NCBI RefSeq assembly: GCF_013364155.1
Contig: NZ_CP054916.1
Coordinates: 6,879,001 to 6,943,000 of the forward strand
Origin: Streptomyces sp. NA02950
Lineage (GTDB): Bacteria > Actinomycetota > Actinomycetes > Streptomycetales > Streptomycetaceae
Reading direction: 5' to 3'
DNA: 64,000 nt
In this document: positions 46,689 through 56,000 of the stretch, piece after piece
Position numbering within the stretch: the first letter of the stretch is position 1
How the letters are laid out: each line of letters opens with the position of its first letter
Notes under the pieces: model-generated
Database searches by the model: none
What the model was told of the DNA's origin: nothing
Seen by the model: only the letters and a program-made list of their open reading frames with translations
Translations under genes and position numbers: made by a program

Positions 46689-47498
46689 GTGAGTGTGCTC
46701 GACGAGATCATCGACGGAGTCCGTGCCGACCTCGCGGAGCGGCAGGCACGCGTCACCCTCGACGAGCTCAAGGAGCGGGCGGCCAGGGCGCAGCCGGCCA
46801 AGGACGGTGTGGCGGCCCTCAAGGGCGACAGCGTCAAGGTGATCTGCGAGGTCAAGCGGTCCAGCCCGTCCAAGGGCGCGCTGGCCGCCATCGCCGACCC
46901 GGCCGGGCTCGCCGCCGACTACGAGGCGGGCGGCGCCGCCCTCATCAGCGTGCTGACCGAACAGCGCCGCTTCGGCGGATCGCTGGCCGACCTCGAGGCG
47001 GTCCGCGCCAAGGTCGACATCCCCGTGCTGCGCAAGGACTTCATCGTCACCTCCTACCAGCTGTGGGAGGCGCGGGCGTACGGCGCGGACGTGGTGCTGC
47101 TGATCGTCGCCGCGCTGGACCAGGAGGCCCTGGTCTCCCTCATCGAGCGGGCCGAGTCGATCGGGCTGACCCCGCTGGTCGAGGTGCACGACGAGGAGGA
47201 GGTCGCGCGGGCGGTGGACGCCGGGGCGAAGCTCATCGGCGTCAACGCGCGCAATCTGAAGACCCTCGAGGTGGACCGCGGCAACTTCGCCCGGGTCGCA
47301 CCGGAGATCCCGGACAACATCGTGAAGATCGCCGAGTCCGGGGTGCGCGGGCCGCACGACCTGATCGCCTACGCCAATGACGGCGCGGACGCCGTGCTGG
47401 TCGGCGAGTCCCTGGTGACCGGGCGCGACCCGAAGGCCGCCGTCGCCGACCTGGTGGCCGCGGGCGCCCATCCCGCGCTGCGGCACGGACGGGACTGA
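46689..47498 (+). CDS. trpC: Indole-3-glycerol phosphate synthase
   Basis: A 269-residue (beta/alpha)8 barrel converting CdRP to indole-3-glycerol phosphate. It begins [20 protein letters not shown]. Catalytic blocks are [14 protein letters not shown] (Glu and Lys), [54 protein letters not shown] and [23 protein letters not shown] 46689 follows a GGAAGGGGG stretch. The 157-bp leader has a possible -10 TACCAT at 46602 and no Trp-rich leader peptide. No TrpF domain is fused, consistent with PriA supplying that step. Confidence 0.97.
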   Translation: MSVLDEIIDGVRADLAERQARVTLDELKERAARAQPAKDGVAALKGDSVKVICEVKRSSPSKGALAAIADPAGLAADYEAGGAALISVLTEQRRFGGSLADLEAVRAKVDIPVLRKDFIVTSYQLWEARAYGADVVLLIVAALDQEALVSLIERAESIGLTPLVEVHDEEEVARAVDAGAKLIGVNARNLKTLEVDRGNFARVAPEIPDNIVKIAESGVRGPHDLIAYANDGADAVLVGESLVTGRDPKAAVADLVAAGAHPALRHGRD

Positions 47499-47696
47499 CG
47501 GATCATGGAGACGTACGCACGCTTGGCCCGGGGGTGCCGTCCCCGGGGCTGCCGCGCGCCCGCACGGCGGGTGCGCGGGCGGCGCGTGCGCTATCACATC
47601 GGATGCGAACCGGGACAGATCAACGGGCGCCGATGGCGGCGTACGGCGCACCGCTGACACCGGCAGGGGTGCCGTGGGCCGTACCGCGCCGCGGCT

Positions 47697-47885
47697 GTGA
47701 GCCGTCCGTCCGTCCGGACACCGGGGATCCCCGCGATCTCGGCGATCTGGCGGTTCTGGCGGTTCCGGCGGCCCCGGCCGGGTGACGTACCGGCCCCTGC
47801 CGCCCCCGCACCGGCGGCGGTGTGCCCGTCCCGCGTTGTGATCGTCATCCATCGAGACCTGCGGAGTACAGCGAATGTCCTCTGA
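47697..47885 (+). CDS. trpM: Small protein between trpC and trpB, likely TrpM
   Basis: A 62-residue ORF from GTG 47697 that overlaps the trpB start by 11 bp (its TGA is at 47883). It begins [20 protein letters not shown], has two Trp codons close together (IWRFWRF), an Ala/Pro-rich middle and ends [16 protein letters not shown]. coelicolor has a small protein of about 63 residues, TrpM, at this place, reported to modulate tryptophan synthesis and development. Location, size and the trpB overlap support the call; sequence identity could not be checked. The W-x-x-W codons could also act as a tryptophan sensor for coupling. Confidence 0.55.
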   Translation: MSRPSVRTPGIPAISAIWRFWRFRRPRPGDVPAPAAPAPAAVCPSRVVIVIHRDLRSTANVL

Positions 47886-49215
47886 TTTCTTCATCCCGGA
47901 CCCGGAGGGTCGGATCCCCAGCGCCGAGGGGTATTTCGGCGCGTTCGGCGGCAAGTTCATCCCCGAGGCACTGGTCGCCGCGGTGGACGAGGTCGCCGCC
48001 GAGTATGAGAAGGCGAAGGCCGATCCGGCGTTCGCCGCCGAACTCGAAGACCTCCTGGTCAACTACACGGGGCGGCCCAGTGCCCTGACCGAGGTGCCGC
48101 GGTTCGCCGAACACGCGGGCGGCGCGCGGATCTTCCTCAAGCGGGAGGACCTCAACCACACCGGTTCGCACAAGATCAACAACGTACTGGGCCAGGCCCT
48201 GCTCACCAAGCGGATGGGCAAGACCCGGGTCATCGCCGAGACCGGGGCCGGACAGCACGGGGTGGCCACGGCCACCGCCTGCGCCCTGTTCGGGCTCGAG
48301 TGCACGATCTACATGGGCGAGGTGGACACCCAGCGGCAGGCCCTCAACGTGGCCCGGATGCGGATGCTGGGCGCCGAGGTCATCGCCGTGAAGTCCGGCA
48401 GCCGCACCCTGAAGGACGCCATCAACGAGGCGTTCCGCGACTGGGTCGCCAATGTGGACCGCACCCACTACCTCTTCGGCACCGTGGCCGGACCGCACCC
48501 CTTCCCCGCCCTGGTGCGCGACTTCCACCGGGTGATCGGGGTGGAGGCGCGGCGGCAGATCCTGGAGCGCACCGGCCGGCTGCCCGACGCCGTGGCGGCC
48601 TGTGTGGGCGGCGGTTCCAACGCGATCGGGCTGTTCCACGCCTTCCTGCCGGACGAGAGCGTGCGGATCGTCGGCTTCGAGCCCGCCGGGCACGGGGTGG
48701 ACAGCGGTGAGCACGCCGCCACCCTGAGCCAGGGCGAGCCCGGCATCCTGCACGGCTCCCGGTCCTACGTCCTCCAGGACGAGGAAGGGCAGATCACCGA
48801 GCCGTACTCGATCTCGGCCGGGCTGGACTACCCCGGCGTCGGCCCCGAGCACGCCTATCTGAAGGACGCCGGCCGCGCCGAGTACCGGGCCGTCACCGAC
48901 GACGGCGCGATGCAGGCGCTGCGGCTGCTGTCGCGGACCGAGGGCATCATCCCGGCGATCGAGAGCGCCCACGCGCTGGCCGGGGCACTGGACCTCGGCC
49001 GGGAGCTGGGCCAGGGCGGCCTGATCGTCGTCAACCTCTCCGGGCGCGGCGACAAGGACATGGACACCGCGGCGCGGTATTTCGGGCTGTACGACGATGA
49101 ACAAGGCAGCCGAGACGCAGCGGAGGTGGGGGGTGCCGGGCGAGGAGCGAGCGAGGCGCACCCGGCCGCGGCGGAGTCGGGGCGCGGTGCGAACGACCAA
49201 GGGGGAGCGAAGTGA
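47875..49215 (+). CDS. trpB: Tryptophan synthase beta chain
   Basis: A 446-residue PLP enzyme that joins indole and serine. It begins [20 protein letters not shown]. The PLP Lys is Lys100 in [19 protein letters not shown]. Other blocks are [60 protein letters not shown] and [20 protein letters not shown]. The C-terminus is extended by about 40 Gly/Ala/Glu-rich residues beyond the usual end. The ATG is inside the trpM-like frame, giving translational coupling. Its stop touches the trpA start. Confidence 0.98.
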   Translation: MSSDFFIPDPEGRIPSAEGYFGAFGGKFIPEALVAAVDEVAAEYEKAKADPAFAAELEDLLVNYTGRPSALTEVPRFAEHAGGARIFLKREDLNHTGSHKINNVLGQALLTKRMGKTRVIAETGAGQHGVATATACALFGLECTIYMGEVDTQRQALNVARMRMLGAEVIAVKSGSRTLKDAINEAFRDWVANVDRTHYLFGTVAGPHPFPALVRDFHRVIGVEARRQILERTGRLPDAVAACVGGGSNAIGLFHAFLPDESVRIVGFEPAGHGVDSGEHAATLSQGEPGILHGSRSYVLQDEEGQITEPYSISAGLDYPGVGPEHAYLKDAGRAEYRAVTDDGAMQALRLLSRTEGIIPAIESAHALAGALDLGRELGQGGLIVVNLSGRGDKDMDTAARYFGLYDDEQGSRDAAEVGGAGRGASEAHPAAAESGRGANDQGGAK

Positions 49216-50030
49216 TGGCCGGAAATCTGGAGCTGCTGGCGTCCGTCCTGGGACGCGCCAGGAACGAGGGGCGTGCCGCGCTCGTCGGCTATCTGCCCGC
49301 CGGATTCCCGACCGTCGACGGCGGGGTGGCCGCCATGACCGCCATGATCGAGGGCGGCTGCGATGTGGTCGAGGTCGGGCTGCCGCACAGTGACCCGGTG
49401 CTCGACGGACCGGTGATCCAGACCGCCGACGACATCGCCCTGCGCGGCGGGGTGAAGATCCGCGATGTCATCCGGACCGTCGGCGAGGTGCACGCGGCCA
49501 CCGGTGCGCCGGTCCTGTGCATGACGTACTGGAACCCGGTGGACCGCTACGGCCCCGAGCGGTTCGCCGCCGATCTGGCCGAGGCCGGGGGAGCGGGGTG
49601 CATCCTGCCCGATCTGCCGGTCGAGGAGTCCGAGGTGTGGCGGAAGGCCGCCGAGCAGCACGGTCTGGCGACCGTGTTCGTGGTCGCGCCCAGCAGCCGG
49701 GACGAGCGGCTGGCGAAGATCACGGCGGCGGGCAGCGGCTTTGTCTACGCGGCCTCCCTGATGGGCGTCACCGGCACCCGGGAATCGGTGGGCCTGGAGG
49801 CCCGTGAACTGGTGGAGCGCACCCGCGCCACCACCGAACTGCCGGTGTGCGTGGGGCTCGGGGTGTCCAACGCGACACAGGCGGCGGAGGTCGCGGCGTT
49901 CGCGGACGGGGTCATCGTGGGCTCGGCGTTCGTGAAGCGGCTGCTGGAGGCCGAGGACCACGAGGCCGGGCTCCATGCGGTGCGCGAGCTGGCGGGTGAG
50001 CTGGCCGAGGGCGTTCGCGTCGCTCGTTAG
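49215..50030 (+). CDS. trpA: Tryptophan synthase alpha chain
   Basis: A 271-residue (beta/alpha)8 barrel cleaving indole-3-glycerol phosphate to indole for TrpB. Motifs are ALVGYLPAGFPTVDGGVAAM, GCDVVEVGLPHSDPVLDGPV (catalytic Glu, usual D/E site), MTYWNPVDRYGPERFAADLA, GCILPDLPVEESE (catalytic Asp), GFVYAASLMGVTGTRESVGL and VCVGLGVSNATQAAEVAAFA. ATG 49215 is better placed for GGGGAG than the GTG at 49212, which would overlap trpB by 4 bp. A clear terminator follows. Confidence 0.97.
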   Translation: MAGNLELLASVLGRARNEGRAALVGYLPAGFPTVDGGVAAMTAMIEGGCDVVEVGLPHSDPVLDGPVIQTADDIALRGGVKIRDVIRTVGEVHAATGAPVLCMTYWNPVDRYGPERFAADLAEAGGAGCILPDLPVEESEVWRKAAEQHGLATVFVVAPSSRDERLAKITAAGSGFVYAASLMGVTGTRESVGLEARELVERTRATTELPVCVGLGVSNATQAAEVAAFADGVIVGSAFVKRLLEAEDHEAGLHAVRELAGELAEGVRVAR

Positions 50031-50039
50031 AGGGAATCG

Positions 50040-50075
50040 CGGGGCGGAGGAGCCCAAGCGTGCTCCTCCGCCTCG
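50040..50075 (+). terminator. Terminator after trpA
   Basis: GGCGGAGGAGC (50043-50053) pairs perfectly with GCTCCTCCGCC (50062-50072), with an 8-nt loop and a stem extending by G-U and G-C pairs. It is 10 bp past the trpA stop and ends the trp block. Confidence 0.75.
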
Positions 50076-50087
50076 TTAGGCCCGGGC

Positions 50088-50882
50088 GTGAGCCAGAAAA
50101 ACCGTGAGGGAAAGCGCAGCGCCCGTGAGCGGCTGCGGGAACAGCGCGAGAGGGACAGGGCGCGCGACAAGCGGAAGCGGACGATGGGCGCCGTCGGGGC
50201 GGTCGTCGTGGTGCTCGCGGTGGCCGCGGGGGTGGGCATGTTCGCGTCCAGGACCACCAAGGACTCGGGCAAGTCCGGCAGCTCGGTGGAGCCGCCGCGG
50301 GGCGCGGTCGGCAAGGGCGGCATGGTGATCGAGACCGGGAAGTCCGCGAAGCCGGGACAGCCCGCCCCCTCGACCCTGACCGTCTACGAGGACTTCCGCT
50401 GCCCCGGCTGCAAGCAGTTCGAGGACGTCTTCCGCGGCACGCTGCACCAGCTCCAGGACACCGGCCGGCTGAAGGTCCGCTACCACCTGGTGACGATCAT
50501 CGACGGCAACATGGGCGGCAGCGGCTCGCTGAACGCGGGGAACGCGGCGGCCTGCGCCCAGGACGCGGGGAAGTTCCGGGCGTACCACGACGTGCTCTAC
50601 AAGCATCAGCCCGATGAGACCCGCGACACCTATGCGAGCAAGGACCGGCTGATCAAGCTGGCGGGCACGGTCCCGGGGCTCGACACCCCCGCCTTCCGCT
50701 CCTGCGTCGAGGACGGCCGCCATGACGGCTGGGTGAAGAAGTCCAGTAACACCTTCAACCACTCCGGCTACGCCTCGACCCCGACCGTGCTGCTCAATGG
50801 GAAGTCGGTCTATGGCAATCCGAACAAGCCGCTGAGTCCCAACAAGCTGAAGCGGATGGTCGCTGCGGCGGCCCGGGGGTGA
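50088..50882 (+). CDS. DsbA-like thioredoxin-fold membrane protein
   Basis: A 264-residue protein. A very basic N-terminus (MSQKNREGKRSARERLREQR) precedes one membrane segment (about 34-54, GAVGAVVVVLAVAAGVGMFA). The extracytoplasmic DsbA-like domain has VYEDFRCPGCKQFEDVFRGT (Cys105 and Cys108, CPGC) and the cis-Pro block GYASTPTVLLNGKSVYGNPN. It is a probable thiol-disulfide oxidoreductase for exported proteins, related to the proteins at 12596 and 14235 but more distant. GTG 50088 lies a few nt after TAGGCC and lacks a Shine-Dalgarno. It precedes lgt by 71 bp. Confidence 0.88.
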   Translation: MSQKNREGKRSARERLREQRERDRARDKRKRTMGAVGAVVVVLAVAAGVGMFASRTTKDSGKSGSSVEPPRGAVGKGGMVIETGKSAKPGQPAPSTLTVYEDFRCPGCKQFEDVFRGTLHQLQDTGRLKVRYHLVTIIDGNMGGSGSLNAGNAAACAQDAGKFRAYHDVLYKHQPDETRDTYASKDRLIKLAGTVPGLDTPAFRSCVEDGRHDGWVKKSSNTFNHSGYASTPTVLLNGKSVYGNPNKPLSPNKLKRMVAAAARG

Positions 50883-50953
50883 GCCCGTTATGCAGCCGTT
50901 GTGCCGGGCGGGTTGTGGTATTCGCCGCCCGGCACGGTAGCGTCGACTCTGTC

Positions 50954-51898
50954 ATGGACCTCGCTTACATTCCCAGCCCGTCGTCCGGCGTGATCTATCT
51001 CGGTCCGATCCCGCTGCGCGGCTATGCGTTCTGCATCATCATCGGTGTCTTCGTGGCGGTCTGGCTCGGCGGCCGGCGCTGGGTCGCCCGGGGCGGCAGG
51101 GTCGGCACCGTTGCCGACATCGCCGTCTGGGCGGTGCCCTTCGGCCTGGTCGGCGGACGTCTGTACCACGTCATCACCGACTACGAGCTGTACTTCACGG
51201 ACGGCCGGAACTGGGTCGACGCGTTCAAGATCTGGGAGGGCGGCCTCGGTATCTGGGGGGCCGTCGCACTCGGTGGGGTGGGCGCCTGGATCGGCTGCCG
51301 CCGCCGGGGGATCCCGCTCCCGGCCTACGCGGACGCCATCGCGCCCGGTATCGCCTTCGCCCAGGCGATCGGCCGCTGGGGCAACTGGTTCAACCAGGAG
51401 CTCTACGGCAAGGCGACCACGCTGCCCTGGGGCCTGAAGATCGACGCCGACGCGGACGCGGGCCGGGTGGCCGGTACGTACCACCCGACGTTCCTGTACG
51501 AGTCGCTGTGGTGCGTCGGCGTCGCGGTGCTGGTGATCTGGGCGGACCGGCGCTTCAAACTGGGGCACGGCCGGGCGTTCGCCCTCTATGTCGCCGCGTA
51601 CACGGTGGGCCGCTTCTGGACCGAGTACCTGCGGGTGGACGACGCCCACCATGTGCTCGGGATGCGGCTGAACAACTGGACCTCGATCGTCGTCTTCATC
51701 GGCGCGGTCGTCTACATGGTGCTCTCCGCGAAGCGGGCCCCGGGCCGGGAGACCGTGGTCGAGCCCGCGGCCGTCGAGGACGGGGCGGACACTCCCGAGA
51801 GCGCCGAGAGCGCCGAGAGCGCCGAGAACGCCGAGGGCACCAAGGCCGCGAAGGACACCGACACCACGGTGTCCCCGGAGGCGGAACCCTCCAAGTAG
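50954..51898 (+). CDS. lgt: Prolipoprotein diacylglyceryl transferase
   Basis: A 314-residue membrane enzyme that attaches diacylglycerol to the lipobox Cys of prolipoproteins. ATG 50954 begins MDLAYIPSPSSGVIYLGPIP. About seven hydrophobic segments are present, with RLYHVITDYELYF, the Lgt signature GRWGNWFNQELYG (with the essential Arg) and YHPTFLYESLWCVGVAVLVI. The C-terminal extension (about 270-314) is acidic, with repeated ESAESAESAENAEG coded by a tandem 9-bp unit. It acts before LspA (6808) in the same pathway. A strong terminator follows. Confidence 0.97.
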   Translation: MDLAYIPSPSSGVIYLGPIPLRGYAFCIIIGVFVAVWLGGRRWVARGGRVGTVADIAVWAVPFGLVGGRLYHVITDYELYFTDGRNWVDAFKIWEGGLGIWGAVALGGVGAWIGCRRRGIPLPAYADAIAPGIAFAQAIGRWGNWFNQELYGKATTLPWGLKIDADADAGRVAGTYHPTFLYESLWCVGVAVLVIWADRRFKLGHGRAFALYVAAYTVGRFWTEYLRVDDAHHVLGMRLNNWTSIVVFIGAVVYMVLSAKRAPGRETVVEPAAVEDGADTPESAESAESAENAEGTKAAKDTDTTVSPEAEPSK

Positions 51899-51908
51899 CG
51901 CACCGCAT

Positions 51909-51948
51909 AAGGCCGCCGGACCCATCGGGTTCGGCGGCTTTAGCGTTT
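51909..51948 (+). terminator. Terminator after lgt
   Basis: A 12-bp stem (51912-51923 with 51927-51938, one G-U pair), extended by AA/TT pairs, encloses an ATC loop and is followed by TTTAGCGTTT. It is 10 bp beyond the lgt stop, a textbook intrinsic terminator. Confidence 0.85.
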
Positions 51949-52027
51949 CCGCAGGTCAGAGAGGTAAGTTCGGCCTTCCTTGCTGGCGGGACAGGGGAAT
52001 TCGCGCGTACCTTCGAACTGTTGGGGT

Positions 52028-52044
52028 GAGGGCGGAACGCCCTC
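52028..52044 (+). promoter_or_regulatory. Tight hairpin in the VIT1-like gene leader
   Basis: GAGGGCG (52028-52034) and CGCCCTC (52038-52044) form a perfect 7-bp stem closed by GAA. It lies 22 bp before the ATG at 52066 and downstream of a possible -10 (TACCTT, 52008-52013), so it should be in the 5' leader. Confidence 0.4.
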
Positions 52045-52065
52045 CGCGAAGGGAGTACTTCTCAG

Positions 52066-52797
52066 ATGTCCGTCATTGACAGCGCCGCGTCACCGCATAT
52101 CGCCCACCGGGACAACCACACCCACCGGGACGTGAACGGCGGCTGGCTGCGCCCCGCCGTCTTCGGTGCCATGGACGGTCTGGTCTCCAACCTCGCCCTG
52201 ATGACCGGTGTCGCGGGCGGGGCGGTGGACCGCCAGACGATCGTGATCACCGGCCTCGCGGGACTCGCGGCCGGTGCGTTCTCGATGGCCGCGGGCGAGT
52301 ACACCTCCGTCGCCTCCCAGCGCGAGCTGGTCCAGGCCGAGCTGGAGGTGGAGCGGCGCGAGCTGCGCAAGCACCCGGTGGACGAGCTGGAGGAGCTGGC
52401 GGCGCTGTACGAGTCGCGGGGCGTGGAGCCGCGGCTCGCCCGTGAGGTGGCCGAGCAGTTGTCGAGGGACCCCGAGCAGGCGCTGGAGATACACGCCCGC
52501 GAGGAGCTGGGGGTGGACCCGGACGATCTGCCGTCGCCGACGGTCGCCGCGGTGTCGTCGTTCGGCTCGTTCGCGCTGGGCGCGCTGCTGCCGGTGCTGC
52601 CGTATCTGCTGGGCGCGGTGGCGCTGTGGCCCGCGGTGGTGCTGGCGCTGATCGGGCTGTTCGTCTGCGGTGCGGTGGTGGCCCGGGTGACCGCCCGGAG
52701 CTGGTGGTACAGCGGGCTGCGGCAGCTGGCGCTGGGCGGCGCGGCGGCCGGTGTGACCTACGCCCTGGGAACCTTCTTCGGAACCGCCGTAGGCTAG
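52066..52797 (+). CDS. VIT1/CCC1 family metal transporter
   Basis: A 243-residue membrane transporter of the VIT1/CCC1 (DUF125) family, moving Fe2+ or Mn2+. It begins MSVIDSAASPHIAHRDNHTH, with a His-rich N-terminus. Membrane 1 is LRPAVFGAMDGLVSNLALMT (with the key Asp), then GLAGLAAGAFSMAAGEYTSV, a charged cytoplasmic loop (QRELVQAELEVERRELRKHP) that in this family binds metal through Glu, and three further hydrophobic segments ending GVTYALGTFFGTAVG. Direction and exact metal are inferred. No iron-box palindrome was found upstream by eye. Confidence 0.9.
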   Translation: MSVIDSAASPHIAHRDNHTHRDVNGGWLRPAVFGAMDGLVSNLALMTGVAGGAVDRQTIVITGLAGLAAGAFSMAAGEYTSVASQRELVQAELEVERRELRKHPVDELEELAALYESRGVEPRLAREVAEQLSRDPEQALEIHAREELGVDPDDLPSPTVAAVSSFGSFALGALLPVLPYLLGAVALWPAVVLALIGLFVCGAVVARVTARSWWYSGLRQLALGGAAAGVTYALGTFFGTAVG

Positions 52798-52824
52798 TCA
52801 TACGGCCTTCCGCATCATTATTCT

Positions 52825-52840
52825 GTTACTCCACGGTTTC
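52825..52840 (-). promoter_or_regulatory. GlnR-like box upstream of gltB
   Basis: On the minus strand this reads GAAAC-n6-GTAAC, matching half-sites of the Streptomyces GlnR consensus (gTnAc-n6-GaAAc). It lies about 240 bp before the gltB start. Confidence 0.35.
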
Positions 52841-53002
52841 GAACCTTTCGCATGCGGGCATAAAGCCGTAACGCGCGGGCAGTGTCGCCCGCCTTCCATC
52901 GCGGTGACGGTTGTCGCCCGGTACCCATTGCCTTGATCACCCCGTGCAGGGGTGTCCGCATGATGAAACGGAATGACCGGTTCCCGAGAAGCGCCTCATC
53001 AT

Positions 53003-53018
53003 GTAACCTGCACGAAAT
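53003..53018 (+). promoter_or_regulatory. GlnR-like box upstream of gltB
   Basis: GTAAC-ctgcac-GAAAT matches the GlnR half-site pair gTnAc-n6-GaAAc except for the last base, and lies 65 bp before the gltB ATG. Confidence 0.4.
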
Positions 53019-53082
53019 TCTCGCGGAGGGCCAAAGTCGTCCCTCGGCACATCTAGCTGCCATGACGACGACGGGAGAGCAG

Positions 53083-56000
53083 ATGCGTTCCGCATCCCAC
53101 CCCGCCCGCCAGGGGATGTACGACCCGCGCAATGAGCACGACGCCTGTGGCGTCGGTTTCGTGGCGACCCTCACCGGCGAGGCCAGCCATGAGCTCGTGG
53201 AGCAGGCTCTCACCGTGCTGCGCAACCTCGAGCACCGCGGAGCCACCGGCTCGGAGCCCGACTCGGGCGACGGCGCGGGGATTCTCGTACAGGTCCCGGA
53301 CGCTTTCCTGCGGGAGACCGTCACCGGCTTCGAGCTTCCCGAAGCCGGTGCGTACGCGGTGGGTATCGCCTTCCTCCCGGAAGCGGCGGCCGAGGGTGCC
53401 GCGGCCGCGGCACGGATCGAGTCGATCGCGGCCGAGGAGGGGCTGACCGTCCTCGGCTGGCGCGAGGTGCCGGTCGCCCCCGACCTGCTGGGCAACGGCG
53501 CGCGCACCACCATGCCCGCCTTCTCCCAGCTCTTCGTCACCGACGGCGTGAGCACCGGGGTGGCCCTGGACCGCAAGGCGTTCGTGCTGCGCAAGCGCGC
53601 CGAGCGCGAGGCCGGGGTCTACTTCCCTTCGCTGTCCTCCCGCACCCTGGTCTACAAGGGCATGCTGACCACCGGGCAGCTGGAGCCGTTCTTCCCGGAC
53701 CTGTCCGACCGCCGCTTCGCCACGGCCATCGCGCTGGTCCACTCCCGGTTCTCCACCAACACCTTCCCGAGCTGGCCGCTGGCCCACCCCTACCGGTTCG
53801 TCGCCCACAACGGTGAGATCAACACCGTCCAGGGCAACCGCAACTGGATGCGGGCCCGGGAGTCGCAGCTGATGAGCGAGCTGTTCGGGGAGAAGGAGCT
53901 GGACCGGATCTTCCCGGTCTGCACCCCGGACGCCTCCGACTCCGCGACCTTCGACGAGGTCCTGGAGCTGCTGCACCTCGGCGGCCGTTCGCTGCCGCAC
54001 AGCGTGCTGATGATGGTCCCCGAGGCGTGGGAGAACCACCCCTCCATGGACCCGGCCCGGCGCGCCTTCTACCAGTACCACTCCACGATGATGGAGCCCT
54101 GGGACGGTCCGGCCTGTGTCACCTTCACCGACGGCACCCAGGTCGGCGCCGTGCTGGACCGCAACGGTCTGCGGCCGGGGCGCTACTGGGTCACCGACGA
54201 CGGCCTGGTGGTGCTCTCCTCCGAGGTCGGCGTGCTGGACATCGACCCGTCCAAGGTGGTCCGCAAGGGCCGCCTCCAGCCGGGCCGGATGTTCCTGGTC
54301 GACACCGTCGAGCACCGGATCATCGAGGACGACGAGATCAAGGCCCAGCTCGCCGCCGAGCGGCCGTACGCCGAGTGGCTGGAGGCCGGTCTGATCGACC
54401 TGGCCGATCTGCCCGAGCGCGAGCACATCGTGCACACCCACGCCTCGGTCACCCGCCGCCAGCAGACCTTCGGCTACACCGAGGAGGAGCTGCGCGTCCT
54501 GCTCGCGCCGATGGCCAAAACCGGCGCCGAGCCGATCGGTTCGATGGGCACCGACTCGCCGATCGCCGCCCTCTCCGAGCGGCCGCGGCTGCTCTTCGAC
54601 TACTTCACCCAGCTGTTCGCGCAGGTCACCAACCCGCCGCTGGACGCGATCCGCGAGGAGCTGGTCACCTCGCTGATCTCCTCGCTGGGTCCGCAGGGCA
54701 ATCTGCTGGAGCCCACCGCGGCCTCCTGCCGCAGTGTCACCCTGCCCTTCCCGGTGATCGACAACGATGAGCTGGCCAAGCTCATCCACATCAACGCCGA
54801 CGGCGACATGCCGGGACTGAAGGCGGCCACTCTCTCCGGTCTGTACCGGGTCGGCGGCGGCGGTCAGGCGCTCGCCACCCGGCTGGACGAGATCTGCGCC
54901 GAGGCCGACGCCGCCATCGAGGACGGCGCCCGGCTGATCGTCCTCTCCGACCGCCACTCCGACGCCGAGCACGCGCCGATCCCCTCGCTGCTGCTCACCT
55001 CCGCCGTCCACCACCACCTGATCCGCACCAAGCAGCGCACCCAGGTGGGGCTGCTGGTCGAGGCGGGCGACGTCCGCGAGGTGCACCATGTGGCGCTGCT
55101 GATCGGCTACGGCGCCGCGGCGGTCAACCCGTACCTGGCGATGGAGTCGGTCGAGGACCTGGTCCGGGCGGGCACCTTCCTGCCCGGCACGGAGGCCGAG
55201 ACCGCCATCCGCAACCTGATCAAGGCGCTCGGCAAGGGTGTGCTGAAGGTGATGTCCAAGATGGGCATCTCCACCGTCGCTTCCTACCGCGGCGCCCAGG
55301 TCTTCGAGGCCGTCGGGCTGGACGAGTCCTTCGTGGACACCTACTTCCACGGCACCGCCACCAAGATCGGCGGCGCGGGTCTGGACGTGGTGGCCAAGGA
55401 GGTCGCCGCCCGCCACGCCAAGGCGTACCCGGCCTCCGGGATCCCCTCCGCCCACCGGGCGCTGGACATCGGCGGCGAGTACCAGTGGCGCCGCGAGGGC
55501 GAGCCGCACCTGTTCGACCCCGAGACGGTCTTCCGGCTCCAGCACTCCACCCGCGCCCGCCGCTACGACATCTTCAAGCAGTACACCGAGCGCGTGAACG
55601 AGCAGTCCGAGCGGCTGATGACGCTGCGCGGTCTGTTCGCCTTCAAGAGTGAGCGGCCCTCGATCCCGATCGAGGAGGTCGAGCCGGTCAGCGAGATCGT
55701 CAAGCGGTTCTCCACCGGCGCCATGTCGTACGGCTCCATCTCCCAGGAGGCGCACGAGACCCTCGCGATCGCCATGAACCAGCTGGGCGGCAAGTCCAAC
55801 ACCGGTGAGGGCGGCGAGGACTCCGAGCGGCTGCACGACCCGGCGCGCCGCTCCTCCATCAAGCAGGTCGCCTCCGGCCGCTTCGGTGTGACCAGCGAAT
55901 ACCTGGTCAACTCCGATGACATCCAGATCAAGATGGCGCAGGGCGCCAAGCCCGGCGAGGGCGGCCAGCTGCCCGGCCACAAGGTCTACCCGTGGGTGGC

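Noticed and set aside
51780..51840. Tandem 9-bp repeats at the end of lgt
   Set aside because: They encode an acidic Glu-Ser-Ala tail of Lgt, a common low-complexity extension; no sign of a separate element.
51949..52066. Iron-box (DmdR/IdeR type) upstream of the VIT1-like gene
   Set aside because: No TTAGGTTAGGCTAACCTAA-like palindrome was found by eye.
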